Origin: Acidobacteriaceae bacterium
GTDB taxonomy: Bacteria; Acidobacteriota; Terriglobia; Terriglobales; Acidobacteriaceae
NCBI GenBank assembly: GCA_027452245.1
Contig: DAIDGW010000080.1
Coordinates: 1 to 64,000 of the forward strand
DNA length: 64,000 nt
Direction: 5' to 3'
The translations under genes were made by a program, and so were the position numbers. Shown one piece after another: positions 35,898-45,121 of the stretch (position 1 is the first letter of the stretch; the number at the start of each line of letters is the position of its first letter). The notes under the pieces were generated by a model. It searched no databases. It had not been told where the DNA came from and worked only from the letters and a program-made list of their open reading frames with translations.

Positions 35898-35914
35898 CGA
35901 GACGAACTGTCTCG
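35898..35914. promoter_or_regulatory. palindrome upstream of the FG-GAP gene
   Basis: CGAGAC and GTCTCG form a perfect 6-bp inverted repeat around 5 bases, about 100 bases upstream of the start codon. The half-site GAGAC/GTCTC resembles the TGTCTC half of the upstream sites before the subtilase gene. The surrounding gap (35798-36150) holds no gene that I recognise. Confidence 0.4.
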
Positions 35915-36151
35915 GAACTGGTCAGTCCGCGGCCCGAGAACCCCACAAACCCCTTTGTTGTCGGTGCGCGCACTGAACTTCTGGCAAGCGGAGTGCCAGA
36001 CGAATGGGCCAGATTTAAATCAAAGGTTCGAAGCAGTAAAGAGGACCGGGAAATCTGTTGCTCTCAAGGGGAGTTGCATCTCGCGAGGGCCGCCTGTCAC
36101 AGTACCCAGTTCCTGGACACAAGACAGTTCAGCAATCTTCACCGGAGCAGG

Positions 36152-36179
36152 CACTAGTTCACGATTTCCGCGTAAGGAG
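36152..36179 (+). repeat. 28-bp direct repeat, copy 1
   Basis: An exact 28-base sequence beginning CACTAGTTCACG and ending GTAAGGAG, found again at 38689-38716. This copy lies in the decayed NYN-like gene, where it would encode TSSRFPRKE. Confidence 0.85.
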
Positions 36180-36435
36180 AACGTGGAGCGGATATGATTG
36201 CTCTCGAGGAAAGCTACGATGTAGCGGTGGTCGTCTCCGGTGCCGACAGTATTCCTACCATTGAGTTGATGAAGCGCCGACGAAAACACGCGGGAGGCTG
36301 TAGAGTTTGTACGTGGTTATCCACCAGAGAAAAAAGGTAAGGGGTTTTTCGTCCAAGATCAAGCTGTCTGCGAATTTCGTGGCGCGAATCTACGAAATGG
36401 AGCTGGTTTCTAAGAAAGTTGCCAACAAGATTTGA
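36152..36435 (+). pseudogene. decayed NYN (LabA-like PIN fold) domain gene
   Basis: Three frames together give a protein-like run. The first is SSRFPRKENVERI. The second is MIALEESYDVAVVVSG, followed by ADSIPTIELMKRRRKH. The third frame gives VEFVRGYPPEKKGKGFF. A return to another frame adds FVARIYEMELVSKKVANKI and a stop. The YDVAVVVSG-x-D block with a following IELMKRR helix is the NYN nuclease landmark. At least two or three frameshifts separate the pieces, and the N-terminal half is missing. Family assignment is from memory of NYN sequences and is moderately sure. Confidence 0.6.
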
Positions 36436-36900
36436 GTGGTACGTTCGCGCTGCACTGCGGCGTCGGCAACCCCGCTGGCAACATGATTTTCCGGTATAGG
36501 AATCGTAGGCGCTCTTCTTTCCTGTCGGCATCTATGCCTCTACAATTGGGCTAGTAAATCCAGCCGTCCAGTGATCTGCCCGGAACGTTGCAGAATGCTG
36601 TACACGCCCTAATTGATCGCCCACATTGAGCTGGGACTTCAAACTGATACATGACCGGGCTTTCCGGTAGCGTCCGGACACCACCGAAGGCTTGCCGAGA
36701 GCGGAACAATTGACACGTCTTTATACGCATCAGTACTGACGCTGGCGGCCCGCATTTCCAGCCCATAGACCCATGTATTCCTTAGAATCCGGCGTCAGTA
36801 TTTATGCGTGGAAAGCTTCTTGACTCCTCGAAGCCATCAAGGAATGCGGGACACGAGCAGCCAAGAAAAATTGAACTGAAAAGTTGTCGGCAGGCTCCTG
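36436..36900. other. gene-poor stretch upstream of the Fic gene
   Basis: About 465 bases with only short frames lacking protein character. It lies between the NYN remnant and the Fic operator region and looks like degraded DNA. Confidence 0.4.
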
Positions 36901-36902
36901 CT

Positions 36903-36956
36903 TGCTTATTAAGACATGATGTCATATCCTTTAATAGCGAGAATGCTTATTAAAGG
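36903..36956. promoter_or_regulatory. inverted and direct repeats before the Fic gene (candidate operator)
   Basis: TGCTTATTAA occurs twice in direct orientation (36903-36912 and 36944-36953). CCTTTAATAG (36928-36937) faces CTTATTAAAGG (36946-36956) as a near-perfect inverted repeat. All lie within 75 bases of the Fic start. The C-terminal winged helix of the Fic protein could bind here for autoregulation. Confidence 0.5.
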
Positions 36957-36973
36957 CCCCCTTCATAACGCGA

Positions 36974-38149
36974 GTGGTCACTGAAGACAAGTCGAGGCTG
37001 GGGACCTACGTGACAACGACGGTCACCGGAGAACCAGTGCGGGCCTTCATCCCGCCAGAGCTGCCGCCCAATCCACCTGTGGAATTGGCGGGGCTGTATC
37101 AGCATCTTGACCGTGCCAACCAAGCGCTGGGCAGACTCGATGGCCTGACCACGTTGCTTCCAGACACGAAGTTCTTCTTGTACCTATATATCCAGAAAGA
37201 AGCACTACTGTCGTCCCAGATTGAAGGAACGCAATCGTCGTTATCGGATCTATTGCTGTTTGAAAATGACGCTGAACCGAGTGTTCCGATTGACGATGTC
37301 GAAGAAGTCTCAAACTACGTCGCGGCGGTGCAACATGGGCTTCGTCGGGTCGCGGGCGGCTTTCCGCTCTCTCTCCGACTCATCCGCGAAGTTCACGCCA
37401 TTCTGTTGCGCGGCGGACGTGGGGCCAACAGAACTCCGGGCGAATTCCGGCGATCGCAAAACTGGGTCGGCGGAACGCGTCCCGGCAATGCTGCGTTTGT
37501 TCCGCCTCCCCCAGAGCGGTTGATGGAGTGTCTCGACAGCCTTGAGCGTTTTCTCCACGACGAAGAACACAAGTTGCCCATTCTGGTCGAGGCCGGATTG
37601 GTTCACGTGCAGTTCGAGACCATTCACCCCTTCTTGGATGGCAATGGCAGACTCGGGCGTCTGCTGATCACACTTTTGCTCTGCTCCAAGGGCGCGTTGC
37701 GAGAGCCTCTTTTGTACCTCAGCCTGTACTTCAAAACGAACCGCGACCGGTACTACGATCTGCTTCAGGGCGTTCGAAAACAGGGTGCATGGGAGGAGTG
37801 GTTGGCCTTCTTTCTGGAAGGGACAGAGATCACGGCACGCTCCGCTGCCGATGCCGCAAAGCAAATTCTGACTCTTTTTGCAAAGGATCGAGACCGCATT
37901 CAGACAATCGGACGCGCAGCCTCTTCTGCGCTGCGTGTTCATGAGTACATGCAGAAGAAACCACTGGTGGCTATTGGTACTGTGGCCGAAGAGCTTAGGC
38001 TATCCATCCCCACAGTGACGGTTGCCTTGGATCACCTCGTTCGCCTCGGTATAGCCAAGGAGGTCACGGGAAAGCGCCGAGCCCGTGTCTTCGGATATTC
38101 ACGTTATCTGAAGATCCTGAGTGAAGGGACAGAACCCATTCGGCAGTAG
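36974..38149 (+). CDS. Fic-family AMP-transferase-like protein with C-terminal winged helix
   Basis: A 391-residue Fic protein. The core motif HPFLDGNGRLGR lies near residue 218 and is complete (HxFx[D/E]GNGRxxR). An inhibitory helix motif SSQIEG precedes the Fic core at about residue 80, which makes this a class II (N-terminally inhibited) Fic protein. The C-terminus (about 325-390) is a winged helix-turn-helix, with EELRLSIPTVTVALDHLVRLGIA. The GTG start at 36974 gives the usual length. The protein should modify a target by AMP or phosphate transfer; the target is unknown. It is isolated, with no antitoxin partner gene, since the inhibitor helix is built in. Confidence 0.92.
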   Translation: MVTEDKSRLGTYVTTTVTGEPVRAFIPPELPPNPPVELAGLYQHLDRANQALGRLDGLTTLLPDTKFFLYLYIQKEALLSSQIEGTQSSLSDLLLFENDAEPSVPIDDVEEVSNYVAAVQHGLRRVAGGFPLSLRLIREVHAILLRGGRGANRTPGEFRRSQNWVGGTRPGNAAFVPPPPERLMECLDSLERFLHDEEHKLPILVEAGLVHVQFETIHPFLDGNGRLGRLLITLLLCSKGALREPLLYLSLYFKTNRDRYYDLLQGVRKQGAWEEWLAFFLEGTEITARSAADAAKQILTLFAKDRDRIQTIGRAASSALRVHEYMQKKPLVAIGTVAEELRLSIPTVTVALDHLVRLGIAKEVTGKRRARVFGYSRYLKILSEGTEPIRQ

Positions 38150-38187
38150 CAGGCAGTTCTCGTTCGGGTGATTGTTCAAGGTCTCGC

Positions 38188-38433
38188 ATGTCAGATAAAG
38201 TCATTTCGCAAAGGATCAACACGGTACTTCTACTTGGCCTCACAACCGTGGTGGCGGTGATCTTTTCCTTGCTGCCCCGGCACTCATCTCCGCGGTGGCG
38301 GAGGAACCGTAGACGAGAATTTCCTGAAAGCGGTCATCCAATAATTGCTCTAAGGTGGTTCCAGAAGTTGTTGTGCTATAAACCAAGCGTAATGTTTCTA
38401 TGTGCATCGCCAAGCTGCAAGGGCCGGGTTTGA
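38188..38433 (+). CDS. possible small membrane protein or gene remnant
   Basis: An 81-residue frame with an ATG start. The first 35 residues look real (MSDKVISQRINTVLLLGLTT, then a hydrophobic run), giving one membrane helix. After the HSSPRW point the sequence is basic and then protein-like character fades, so the gene may be frameshifted or truncated. No family is recognised. It lies 38 bases after the Fic gene in the same direction. Confidence 0.35.
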   Translation: MSDKVISQRINTVLLLGLTTVVAVIFSLLPRHSSPRWRRNRRREFPESGHPIIALRWFQKLLCYKPSVMFLCASPSCKGRV

Positions 38434-38535
38434 ACCTGGTTCAGGAATTGACGTGCATTGCTCTCATTGCGCTCAAATGGCAGAACCTCAGTGGAAACGC
38501 CTAAAAAACAGCCTGTTCCGACAGGCGTTTATCCT

Positions 38536-38556
38536 CTGTAGCCCCAGCTGGACTCG
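38536..38556 (-). other. tRNA 3'-end fragment (candidate attachment-site remnant)
   Basis: On the minus strand, TTCGAGTCCAGCTGGGGCTAC reads like a T-loop, the T-stem 3' strand and an acceptor 3' strand (TGGGGCT plus A). No matching 5' half, D-arm or anticodon arm lies upstream of it, so it is not a complete tRNA. Such fragments are left where elements integrate into tRNA 3' ends. Confidence 0.35.
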
Positions 38557-38688
38557 AAATGATTGCCAGCCGCTTTATGAAGGAAGGTCTCCGATTTCAA
38601 GTAATTATAGAGCGTTGGGCCAGCAGCCCAACGGAATAGGGCACAGCCCGGATTTGGCGGCTTGGCTGCTTGCACTATCAGGCCGCGC

Positions 38689-38716
38689 CACTAGTTCACG
38701 ATTTCCGCGTAAGGAG
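38689..38716 (+). repeat. 28-bp direct repeat, copy 2
   Basis: Exact copy of 36152-36179. Here its last bases AAGGAG serve as the ribosome site of the next gene, 7 bases before a GTG start. The two copies bracket a 2.5-kb segment with the Fic gene. Confidence 0.85.
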
Positions 38717-38723
38717 CACACTG

Positions 38724-40910
38724 GTGAGAGTCAGGGTCTCGGATTTTTGCGCAATTCTGCTGTTCGCAGCGGCTGCAGTTAGGGCGCAAGACACACAGTA
38801 TCAGCCGCAGGACCAGCAGATTCCGGCTCCGGCGTGTTATGCACCGAGTGACGCCTGGCAGACTGGCGCCGTGACCTGCTCACAGAGTGATCATGCTGCA
38901 TGGCTGAAAGACATTCAGCACTGGCGCAACGAACGCCGCATCCGCATCGCTTATAACGGATCGCGCTATGACATTCCTGAGCTGAAATGGACACAGTCGA
39001 GTTTCTTCCAGCCGCAGATGATAGTCGAAGATCGATTCTTCTACGATCCGGTCGCGCACCGCTACACAGTGGACCGATATCTCGACGATCTTGAACGGCG
39101 ATACGGTGGTATCGATGCCGTTCTCATCTGGCCGACCTATCCAAATATGGGAATCGATAATCGCAATCAGCAGGACATGATTCGCTCAATGCCCGGAGGC
39201 ATTCCCGGCGTCAAGCAGATGATTGCGGAGTTTCACCATCGAGGCGTACGCGTTCTTTTCCCAATGATGATGTGGGATCAGGGCACGAGAGATCCCGGGA
39301 TGCCATGGCCAGACTCAATTGCGAGATTGATGGCGGAGATTGGCGCCGATGGGGTCAATGGCGACACGCAGGATGGAGTGCCACTGGCATTCACGACAGC
39401 TGCCGAAAACATTGGGCATCCGCTGGCCTTTGAGCCTGAGAACGGTCCGGCGGATGAAGCACTCGCGTGGAACGTGATGACGTGGGGACAATATCAGTTC
39501 CCATTCGTGCCGATGGTGGATAAGTACAAATGGCTGGAGCCTCGGCACATGGTCAACATCTCTGATCGCTGGAATCACGACAAGACGAACGACCTGCAGT
39601 TCGCGTTCTTCAACGGCGTGGGATGGGAAAGCTGGGAGAACATTTGGGGCATATGGAACGGCATTACTCCTCAAGATGCAGAAGCTACGCGACGAGTGGC
39701 CACCCTGGAGCGAGCTCTCGCAGAGTTTCTTGTCAGTCCGGAATGGGAACCGCTCACGCCTATGCTGCGCTATGGAGTTTTTGGGAGCCGATGGCCGCTG
39801 CGCTCCCAAACTGTCTGGACTATTGTGAACCGCAATGAATACAACGTTGACGGTCCCGAGGTCGAACTCCCTTGGCAGGAGGGATTGCGTTATTTCGATC
39901 TCTACCACGGAGTAGAGCTCAAACCCGACAAGAGTGAGGCAGGAAATGCAGTTCTCAGCTTTGCCATCGAGGCGCATGGATACGGAGCGCTGCTGGAGTC
40001 GCCGTCGGGGCCGGCGCCGTCGATTCAGAAGCTAATGACAACCATGAAAGGTCTAAGCGCGACCCCGCTGAGCGCTTATTCGCATGAGTGGAAAGTACTA
40101 CAGCAACATATCGTACCAATTGCCCCAACGGAGCCAGTTTCCGGTTCTCCCGCAGACATGGTGAAGATTCCGGAAGGAAACTTCGACTTTCGCGTCGAAG
40201 GAATTGAGATCGAAGGATCAAATGGTGTGGGAGTTGACGTGGAGTATCCGTGGGAGGATACTCCACGACGGTTCCATGATCACCCCATGCACATCAAGTC
40301 TTTCTGGATCGACAAGTATCCAGTGACCAATGCGCAATTCAAGAGATTCCTCAATGCAACGAAATATCATCCGACCGACGCTTTGAATTTCCTGCGCGAC
40401 TGGAGCAATGGAACCTATCCATCTGGCTGGGATAACAAGCCTGTGACTTGGGTGTCGCTCGAAGATGCACGGGCGTACGCGGCGTGGGCTGGAAAGCGAT
40501 TGCCGCATGAGTGGGAGTGGCAATATGCGGCACAAGGCAGCGATGGGCGGAAGTATCCGTGGGGGAATGAATGGCTGGCGGATGCGGTTCCCATACCTGA
40601 CAAGGGGCGTACGATGCACGGTCCCGATGAAGTCAATGCTCATTCATCCGGCGCGAGCCCATTCGGCGTGATGGATATGGTTGGAAATGTATGGCAATGG
40701 ACTGATGAGTTCCAGGATGAACACACGGCCGCGGCGATCTTGCGCGGCGGCAGCTACTATCAGCCGCAGGGGTCGATGTGGTATTTTCCCCAGACCTATA
40801 AACTGAACGAGCACGGCAAACTGTTGTTGATGTCTCCGAGCATGGACCGCTCGGCCGCACTCGGCTTCCGATGCGTCCGGGACGCAGAATACGAGTCAGG
40901 CAAAGGCTAA
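38724..40910 (+). CDS. secreted two-domain protein: TIM-barrel hydrolase-like plus FGE/SUMF1-like domain
   Basis: A 728-residue exported protein, starting at GTG 38724 behind AAGGAG. A signal peptide (SDFCAILLFAAAAVRAQ) is followed by a barrel-like domain (about 40-400) with VDRYLDDLERRYGGIDAVLI and GVRVLFPMMMWDQGTRDPG, resembling glycoside hydrolase barrels. A beta segment follows (about 400-440). The C-terminal domain (about 470-728) is FGE-sulfatase type: HPMHIKSFWIDKYPVTNAQF, LPHEWEWQYAAQG and GFRCVRD. The cysteine pair needed for formylglycine formation is absent from the RGGSYYQPQGSMW region, so this domain is probably not a sulfatase-activating enzyme. It leads a carbohydrate-uptake cluster. 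Confidence 0.8.
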   Translation: MRVRVSDFCAILLFAAAAVRAQDTQYQPQDQQIPAPACYAPSDAWQTGAVTCSQSDHAAWLKDIQHWRNERRIRIAYNGSRYDIPELKWTQSSFFQPQMIVEDRFFYDPVAHRYTVDRYLDDLERRYGGIDAVLIWPTYPNMGIDNRNQQDMIRSMPGGIPGVKQMIAEFHHRGVRVLFPMMMWDQGTRDPGMPWPDSIARLMAEIGADGVNGDTQDGVPLAFTTAAENIGHPLAFEPENGPADEALAWNVMTWGQYQFPFVPMVDKYKWLEPRHMVNISDRWNHDKTNDLQFAFFNGVGWESWENIWGIWNGITPQDAEATRRVATLERALAEFLVSPEWEPLTPMLRYGVFGSRWPLRSQTVWTIVNRNEYNVDGPEVELPWQEGLRYFDLYHGVELKPDKSEAGNAVLSFAIEAHGYGALLESPSGPAPSIQKLMTTMKGLSATPLSAYSHEWKVLQQHIVPIAPTEPVSGSPADMVKIPEGNFDFRVEGIEIEGSNGVGVDVEYPWEDTPRRFHDHPMHIKSFWIDKYPVTNAQFKRFLNATKYHPTDALNFLRDWSNGTYPSGWDNKPVTWVSLEDARAYAAWAGKRLPHEWEWQYAAQGSDGRKYPWGNEWLADAVPIPDKGRTMHGPDEVNAHSSGASPFGVMDMVGNVWQWTDEFQDEHTAAAILRGGSYYQPQGSMWYFPQTYKLNEHGKLLLMSPSMDRSAALGFRCVRDAEYESGKG

Positions 40911-41221
40911 AAGCTTCACCTTCGGAAAGAGAAGACTTTTTAGCCTGCCTAATAAGGAGCGGTATCGTACCATCACAAGAAAGAACACTCCGTGCGCTCA
41001 GTCACAATTAACCCATTTTCAAAGTGTAAAAGGGCCCACATTTAACTCTTCCCAGAATTAAGCCAAATGTTGATAATCAATCGTTTTAATGGAGGGGAGT
41101 CCCAGCTCTGGTGGAACAGATGAGCCGAGTTCTGAGCCCTTGGCGCCGCTTCTCCCCGTTCTTGGCCCCGAAAGATTTGAATAACTCAGCTTCCTGTCGC
41201 TAGAAATCGGAGGAGGTTCCC
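40911..41221. other. upstream region of the first Oar-like receptor gene
   Basis: No gene is seen in these 311 bases. Symmetric elements include AGGCTAAAA/TTTTAGCCT (40904-40912 and 40937-40945, spanning the previous stop), GGTA-TCG-TACC (40961-40971) and TTGAT-A-ATCAA (41070-41080). Any of these could be regulatory. The end carries the GGAGGAGG ribosome site of the receptor gene. Confidence 0.4.
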
Positions 41222-44200
41222 GTGAATCTCTTGCATAAAACGCCTCGCAAGTGCCAGATCGCAGTAAGAACCGCCTACTTGTTTTTGATTCTCCTGCTAC
41301 CTGCAGTCCTCCTGGGGCAGGCTTACTTCGGTACCGTCAGCGGATTACTCACCGATCCATCGGGTGCCGTCATAGCGGGTGCTAAAGTCACTCTGGTCGA
41401 CGAGCATAAGGGATACCAATTCACCGCCACGTCCGACAAGGATGGGCGCTACCTGTTTGCTTCAATTCCGCCGGGGGTGTACTCGGTATCGGCGGAAATG
41501 TCGGGTTTTGCGAAAACCGAGCGCACCCGCGTCGTCGTGAATGTCAGCGAGAACGCAACCGCCGATATGACGATGAAGGTGGCCGGTTCATCGCAAACTG
41601 TTGAGGTCAAGGCCGAAACGCAGAATATCGCGACCGAAGATGCCACCACCGGTCAAGTCGTGGACCGCCGATTCATCAATGACCTGCCGCTGATCGACCG
41701 CAATATCACCGACCTGACATATCTGGCTCCGGGCGTGACCAACATGGACGATCAGTGCCCGAACTGCGGAGGAACGAACTGGGTCTCTAACGGCAGCCGT
41801 GGTGCCAGCGCCGACATCCTGATGGACGGGGCCTCCATCACCAATTTCGAGCCGAACGGCGGCGTTACCCAGGCGGTTTACACTCCATCACCGGAAGCCG
41901 TCGAAGAGTTCAAAGTACAGCAGACCAACTTCAGCGCGGAGTATGGATTTTCGGGTGCATCCATTCTCAACATGGTCACGCGCTCGGGCACCAATGACTT
42001 TCATGGTAGCGTCTACGACTTTATTCGCAATACGATCACGGATGCGAATAACTGGTACAACGATCACGCCACGCCAATTGTTCCGATTCCTCCAGTTCAC
42101 CGCCATGATTTCGGAGCCACGCTTGGCGGCCCGATCATCAAGAACAAGACGTTTTTTTTCTTCGACTATGAAGGCCTGCGCCAAAGCAATATGAATACCT
42201 ATCAGGCCGGCGTCCCTAGTGCTGCCATGCGGACGGGAAATTTCGGCGAGGTCTGCACTACACAGGGCGGAACGTTCAACCCTTCCGGATTATGCGTCGA
42301 CGGTTCCGGCAACGCGATGAACGCGGGCCAGCTTTGGGACCCTTATTCTGGCGTTTACAGCTCCATTGACGGCGGCCCTGTGCGCAGTGCCTTTATTCCG
42401 TTTAACCGAATTGATCAGTACATCAGTCCAGGGAATCCCAAGCTTCCAGCAAATCTCCAACCTGCCCCGGGAGTTCATGGCAACCTGCTTGACCCCGTCG
42501 CCATGAAGGTTATGAATTTGTTTCCGAGCCCAAACAACCCGAGTGGGGGCATCTACGACAATTGGATCGCATCCGGGGCGACTCCCAATTCAAACGATCA
42601 GTTTGATTTGAAAATCGATCATCGCTTCAACCAGAAGAATTTGTTGAGCGCCAGGTACTCTCAGGAATGGACTTCTACGAGTCCGTTTGATTGCTTTAAT
42701 GACGTAGTCGATCCCTGCGGGAGCGGTTCGAACAAGAGCACGGCTCATGTGTTCGCTATCGATGAAACCTACACAATCACGCCAACCACGCTGTTGACCA
42801 CGACCTTTGGCGTCACACGTGGAGCGATGCGGATTTCCGCCTACAATTCGAGCCACGGTAGCAACCCCCTCGGGAGCCTGGGATTTCCTTCGTACCTGCA
42901 ATCAAATGGTTTCAACGGCGTCCCGGCAATGTTCATGAACGACTACTTGGCTGCAGGATTTCCGAATGCGGGGAATGATCCTTACGGGAATTACAAGCAG
43001 GGCCAGACGACGGGGCAGCTTTCGTTCGTGCTGAGCAAAATCCATGGTCAGCATGAGCTGAAGTTCGGCTTCGAAGGACGCCTGCACCAGCAGAACTACA
43101 TCCAGACGAATGCTCCGCTGGGTTATTTCAACTTCGATAATCGAGGAAGCTCGATTTGTCCAGCGATTGAAGGCACCTCGCAATGTTCAGATGGCACAGT
43201 GGCTGGCGGAGATAGTATGGCAAGCTTCCTGATGGGACAGATGTCCAGTGGGTATTACGAAATTCAGTTCCAACCGGCCACAGAAAACTATGAGTATGCA
43301 TGGTTCGCGCAAGACAACTACAAAGTGACGCCCAAAGTGACGCTAAACATTGGTCTGCGCTATGACGTTTCCCTGCCCCGCACGGACCGGTACAATCGGC
43401 AGAACTGGTTCAATCCGAATGCCATCAGTCCTCTCAATGGGGGAAAGATCACCTACACTGATCCGCTAACTCTGCAGACGGTGACCCGGCCTCTCATGGG
43501 TGGCGAGGTATTTGCCAATTCGAATGTCCGCACGAACTATGTAACGGATTGGAGCGACATCCAGCCGCGTTTCGGGTTCGCGTATCAATTCGCTCAGAAT
43601 ATGGTGGTACGCGGAGGATACGGAATCTATTACGGCCAGTCTCGTTCGGGCGCCAGCGGCGTAGTGCCGTATGGCGGCCAAGGGTTTGACCAATACACCA
43701 ACGCGATCACCACCTACAACAGTGACGGCGCCACTCCCTATCTGCACCTGAGCAACCCGTTTCCCAATGGATTGATTCAGCCGCCGGGAAGCTCACTTGG
43801 CCTGATGAACGATGTCGGTTTCGGTGCTAACGGACCGTTGCGTACACAGGCCGCAAACCTGACTCCCTACGAGCAGAGTTGGAGCCTCGGAGTCGAACGC
43901 CAATTGTCATGGAACGTTGTCGTGGATGCGGAATACCTTGGGAAGAAAGGGACGCACCTGCCATTCAGCGGGGCAAATCAACTCGATATTCTCGGCCCAT
44001 GGGTCGAGCAGTATCAGGGCAACACGCCCCAGATGAACGCTTTGAATGCGCTCTACACGAATCCACCCGGTTGCGCTCCTTACTGCAATCCATTCAATGG
44101 AATCATTACGAATCCATTTAGCAGCATGTCGAGTTCGGTACCCGCCTATCAATTAAGGACCCCTTACCCACAATTCAACAACGTAACGACCGACGTTCAA

Positions 44201-44998
44201 ATGATCGCGAATTCCATTTATAACGGCCTGCAACTGGAGGCGCGAAAGGCCTTCAGTAGCGGTCTGGAGTTCCTGGTCAACTACACGTGGTCGAAGTCGA
44301 TTGACGACTCTTCTGTTGGCGACGACAACGTGACCTGGCTTGGCAGTTTCACAAGCTTGCAGGATCCGAACAAGCCCTACCTCGAGCGCAGCCTTTCGAC
44401 CTTCGACATACCCTCAGTGCTGAAGTTCAGCTATAGCTACGACCTGCCGATCGGTCGCGGCAAAGCGTTCTTCGGCAATATGCCGCGAGCTCTCGACCTG
44501 ATTGTTGGCGGGTGGAAGACGAATGGCATCTGGGAGATCCGTGATGGCCGGCCACTTCCGGTCACTGTCTCAAACGGCGGAACACCCATACCCACCTATG
44601 GGGCGCAGAGGCCCAATCTCACTGGAATACCACGCCGTAACTACGGAAAAGATTGGCAAGACAATTACTTTGCTAATCCTCAGGTCTTTCAGCAGCCGGC
44701 GCCCTTCACCCTCGGGACCATGAGGCGGACTATTTCGTATGTGCGATCGCCAATGATTTTCAGCAGCGATCTCTCCCTCGCCAAACAGTTCCTGCTGTCG
44801 AAAGCCCATGAAGGGGTAAACCTGGAATTGAGGCTCGAGGCCCAAAATGCCTTCAATCACCCGACATTCAGTATGGGCACTCCCGGGCCCTATGGTGACT
44901 CGACGTTGAACGTAGGTGATCCCAACTTCGGCAAATTGTTCTACATGTCGCCAATTGGGCCGCGGCAGGTACAATTGGCAGCGAAAATCAATTTCTGA
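41222..44998 (+). CDS. Oar-like TonB-dependent outer-membrane receptor
   Basis: A 1258-residue outer-membrane protein from a GTG start with GGAGGAGG upstream. A signal peptide (YLFLILLLPAVLLGQ) is followed by a carboxypeptidase-regulatory-like beta sandwich (about 35-125, GLLTDPSGAVIAGAKVTLVD), then a plug domain (about 130-260) and a long beta barrel ending in the aromatic C-terminus INF. This is the Oar/adventurous-gliding type common in Acidobacteriota; it has no SusD partner. It lies between two exported carbohydrate-active genes and probably imports their products. The ligand cannot be read from sequence. Confidence 0.92.
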   Translation: MNLLHKTPRKCQIAVRTAYLFLILLLPAVLLGQAYFGTVSGLLTDPSGAVIAGAKVTLVDEHKGYQFTATSDKDGRYLFASIPPGVYSVSAEMSGFAKTERTRVVVNVSENATADMTMKVAGSSQTVEVKAETQNIATEDATTGQVVDRRFINDLPLIDRNITDLTYLAPGVTNMDDQCPNCGGTNWVSNGSRGASADILMDGASITNFEPNGGVTQAVYTPSPEAVEEFKVQQTNFSAEYGFSGASILNMVTRSGTNDFHGSVYDFIRNTITDANNWYNDHATPIVPIPPVHRHDFGATLGGPIIKNKTFFFFDYEGLRQSNMNTYQAGVPSAAMRTGNFGEVCTTQGGTFNPSGLCVDGSGNAMNAGQLWDPYSGVYSSIDGGPVRSAFIPFNRIDQYISPGNPKLPANLQPAPGVHGNLLDPVAMKVMNLFPSPNNPSGGIYDNWIASGATPNSNDQFDLKIDHRFNQKNLLSARYSQEWTSTSPFDCFNDVVDPCGSGSNKSTAHVFAIDETYTITPTTLLTTTFGVTRGAMRISAYNSSHGSNPLGSLGFPSYLQSNGFNGVPAMFMNDYLAAGFPNAGNDPYGNYKQGQTTGQLSFVLSKIHGQHELKFGFEGRLHQQNYIQTNAPLGYFNFDNRGSSICPAIEGTSQCSDGTVAGGDSMASFLMGQMSSGYYEIQFQPATENYEYAWFAQDNYKVTPKVTLNIGLRYDVSLPRTDRYNRQNWFNPNAISPLNGGKITYTDPLTLQTVTRPLMGGEVFANSNVRTNYVTDWSDIQPRFGFAYQFAQNMVVRGGYGIYYGQSRSGASGVVPYGGQGFDQYTNAITTYNSDGATPYLHLSNPFPNGLIQPPGSSLGLMNDVGFGANGPLRTQAANLTPYEQSWSLGVERQLSWNVVVDAEYLGKKGTHLPFSGANQLDILGPWVEQYQGNTPQMNALNALYTNPPGCAPYCNPFNGIITNPFSSMSSSVPAYQLRTPYPQFNNVTTDVQMIANSIYNGLQLEARKAFSSGLEFLVNYTWSKSIDDSSVGDDNVTWLGSFTSLQDPNKPYLERSLSTFDIPSVLKFSYSYDLPIGRGKAFFGNMPRALDLIVGGWKTNGIWEIRDGRPLPVTVSNGGTPIPTYGAQRPNLTGIPRRNYGKDWQDNYFANPQVFQQPAPFTLGTMRRTISYVRSPMIFSSDLSLAKQFLLSKAHEGVNLELRLEAQNAFNHPTFSMGTPGPYGDSTLNVGDPNFGKLFYMSPIGPRQVQLAAKINF

Positions 44999-45121
44999 TC
45001 AGAATTCCATTGGCGGTGAGCAGCGACTCGCTCACCGCGTTTTCTTCTTCGTGTTTGGTTCTTAATCGCAATGCGGCCCATCCCAGCGGCTGCATCGCCG
45101 TGGTACGAACAAGGAGACACC

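Noticed and set aside
38188-38782. A longer coding region before the hydrolase-like gene
   Set aside because: The frames overlap the tRNA fragment and the 28-bp repeat and lack protein character after the first 35 residues.
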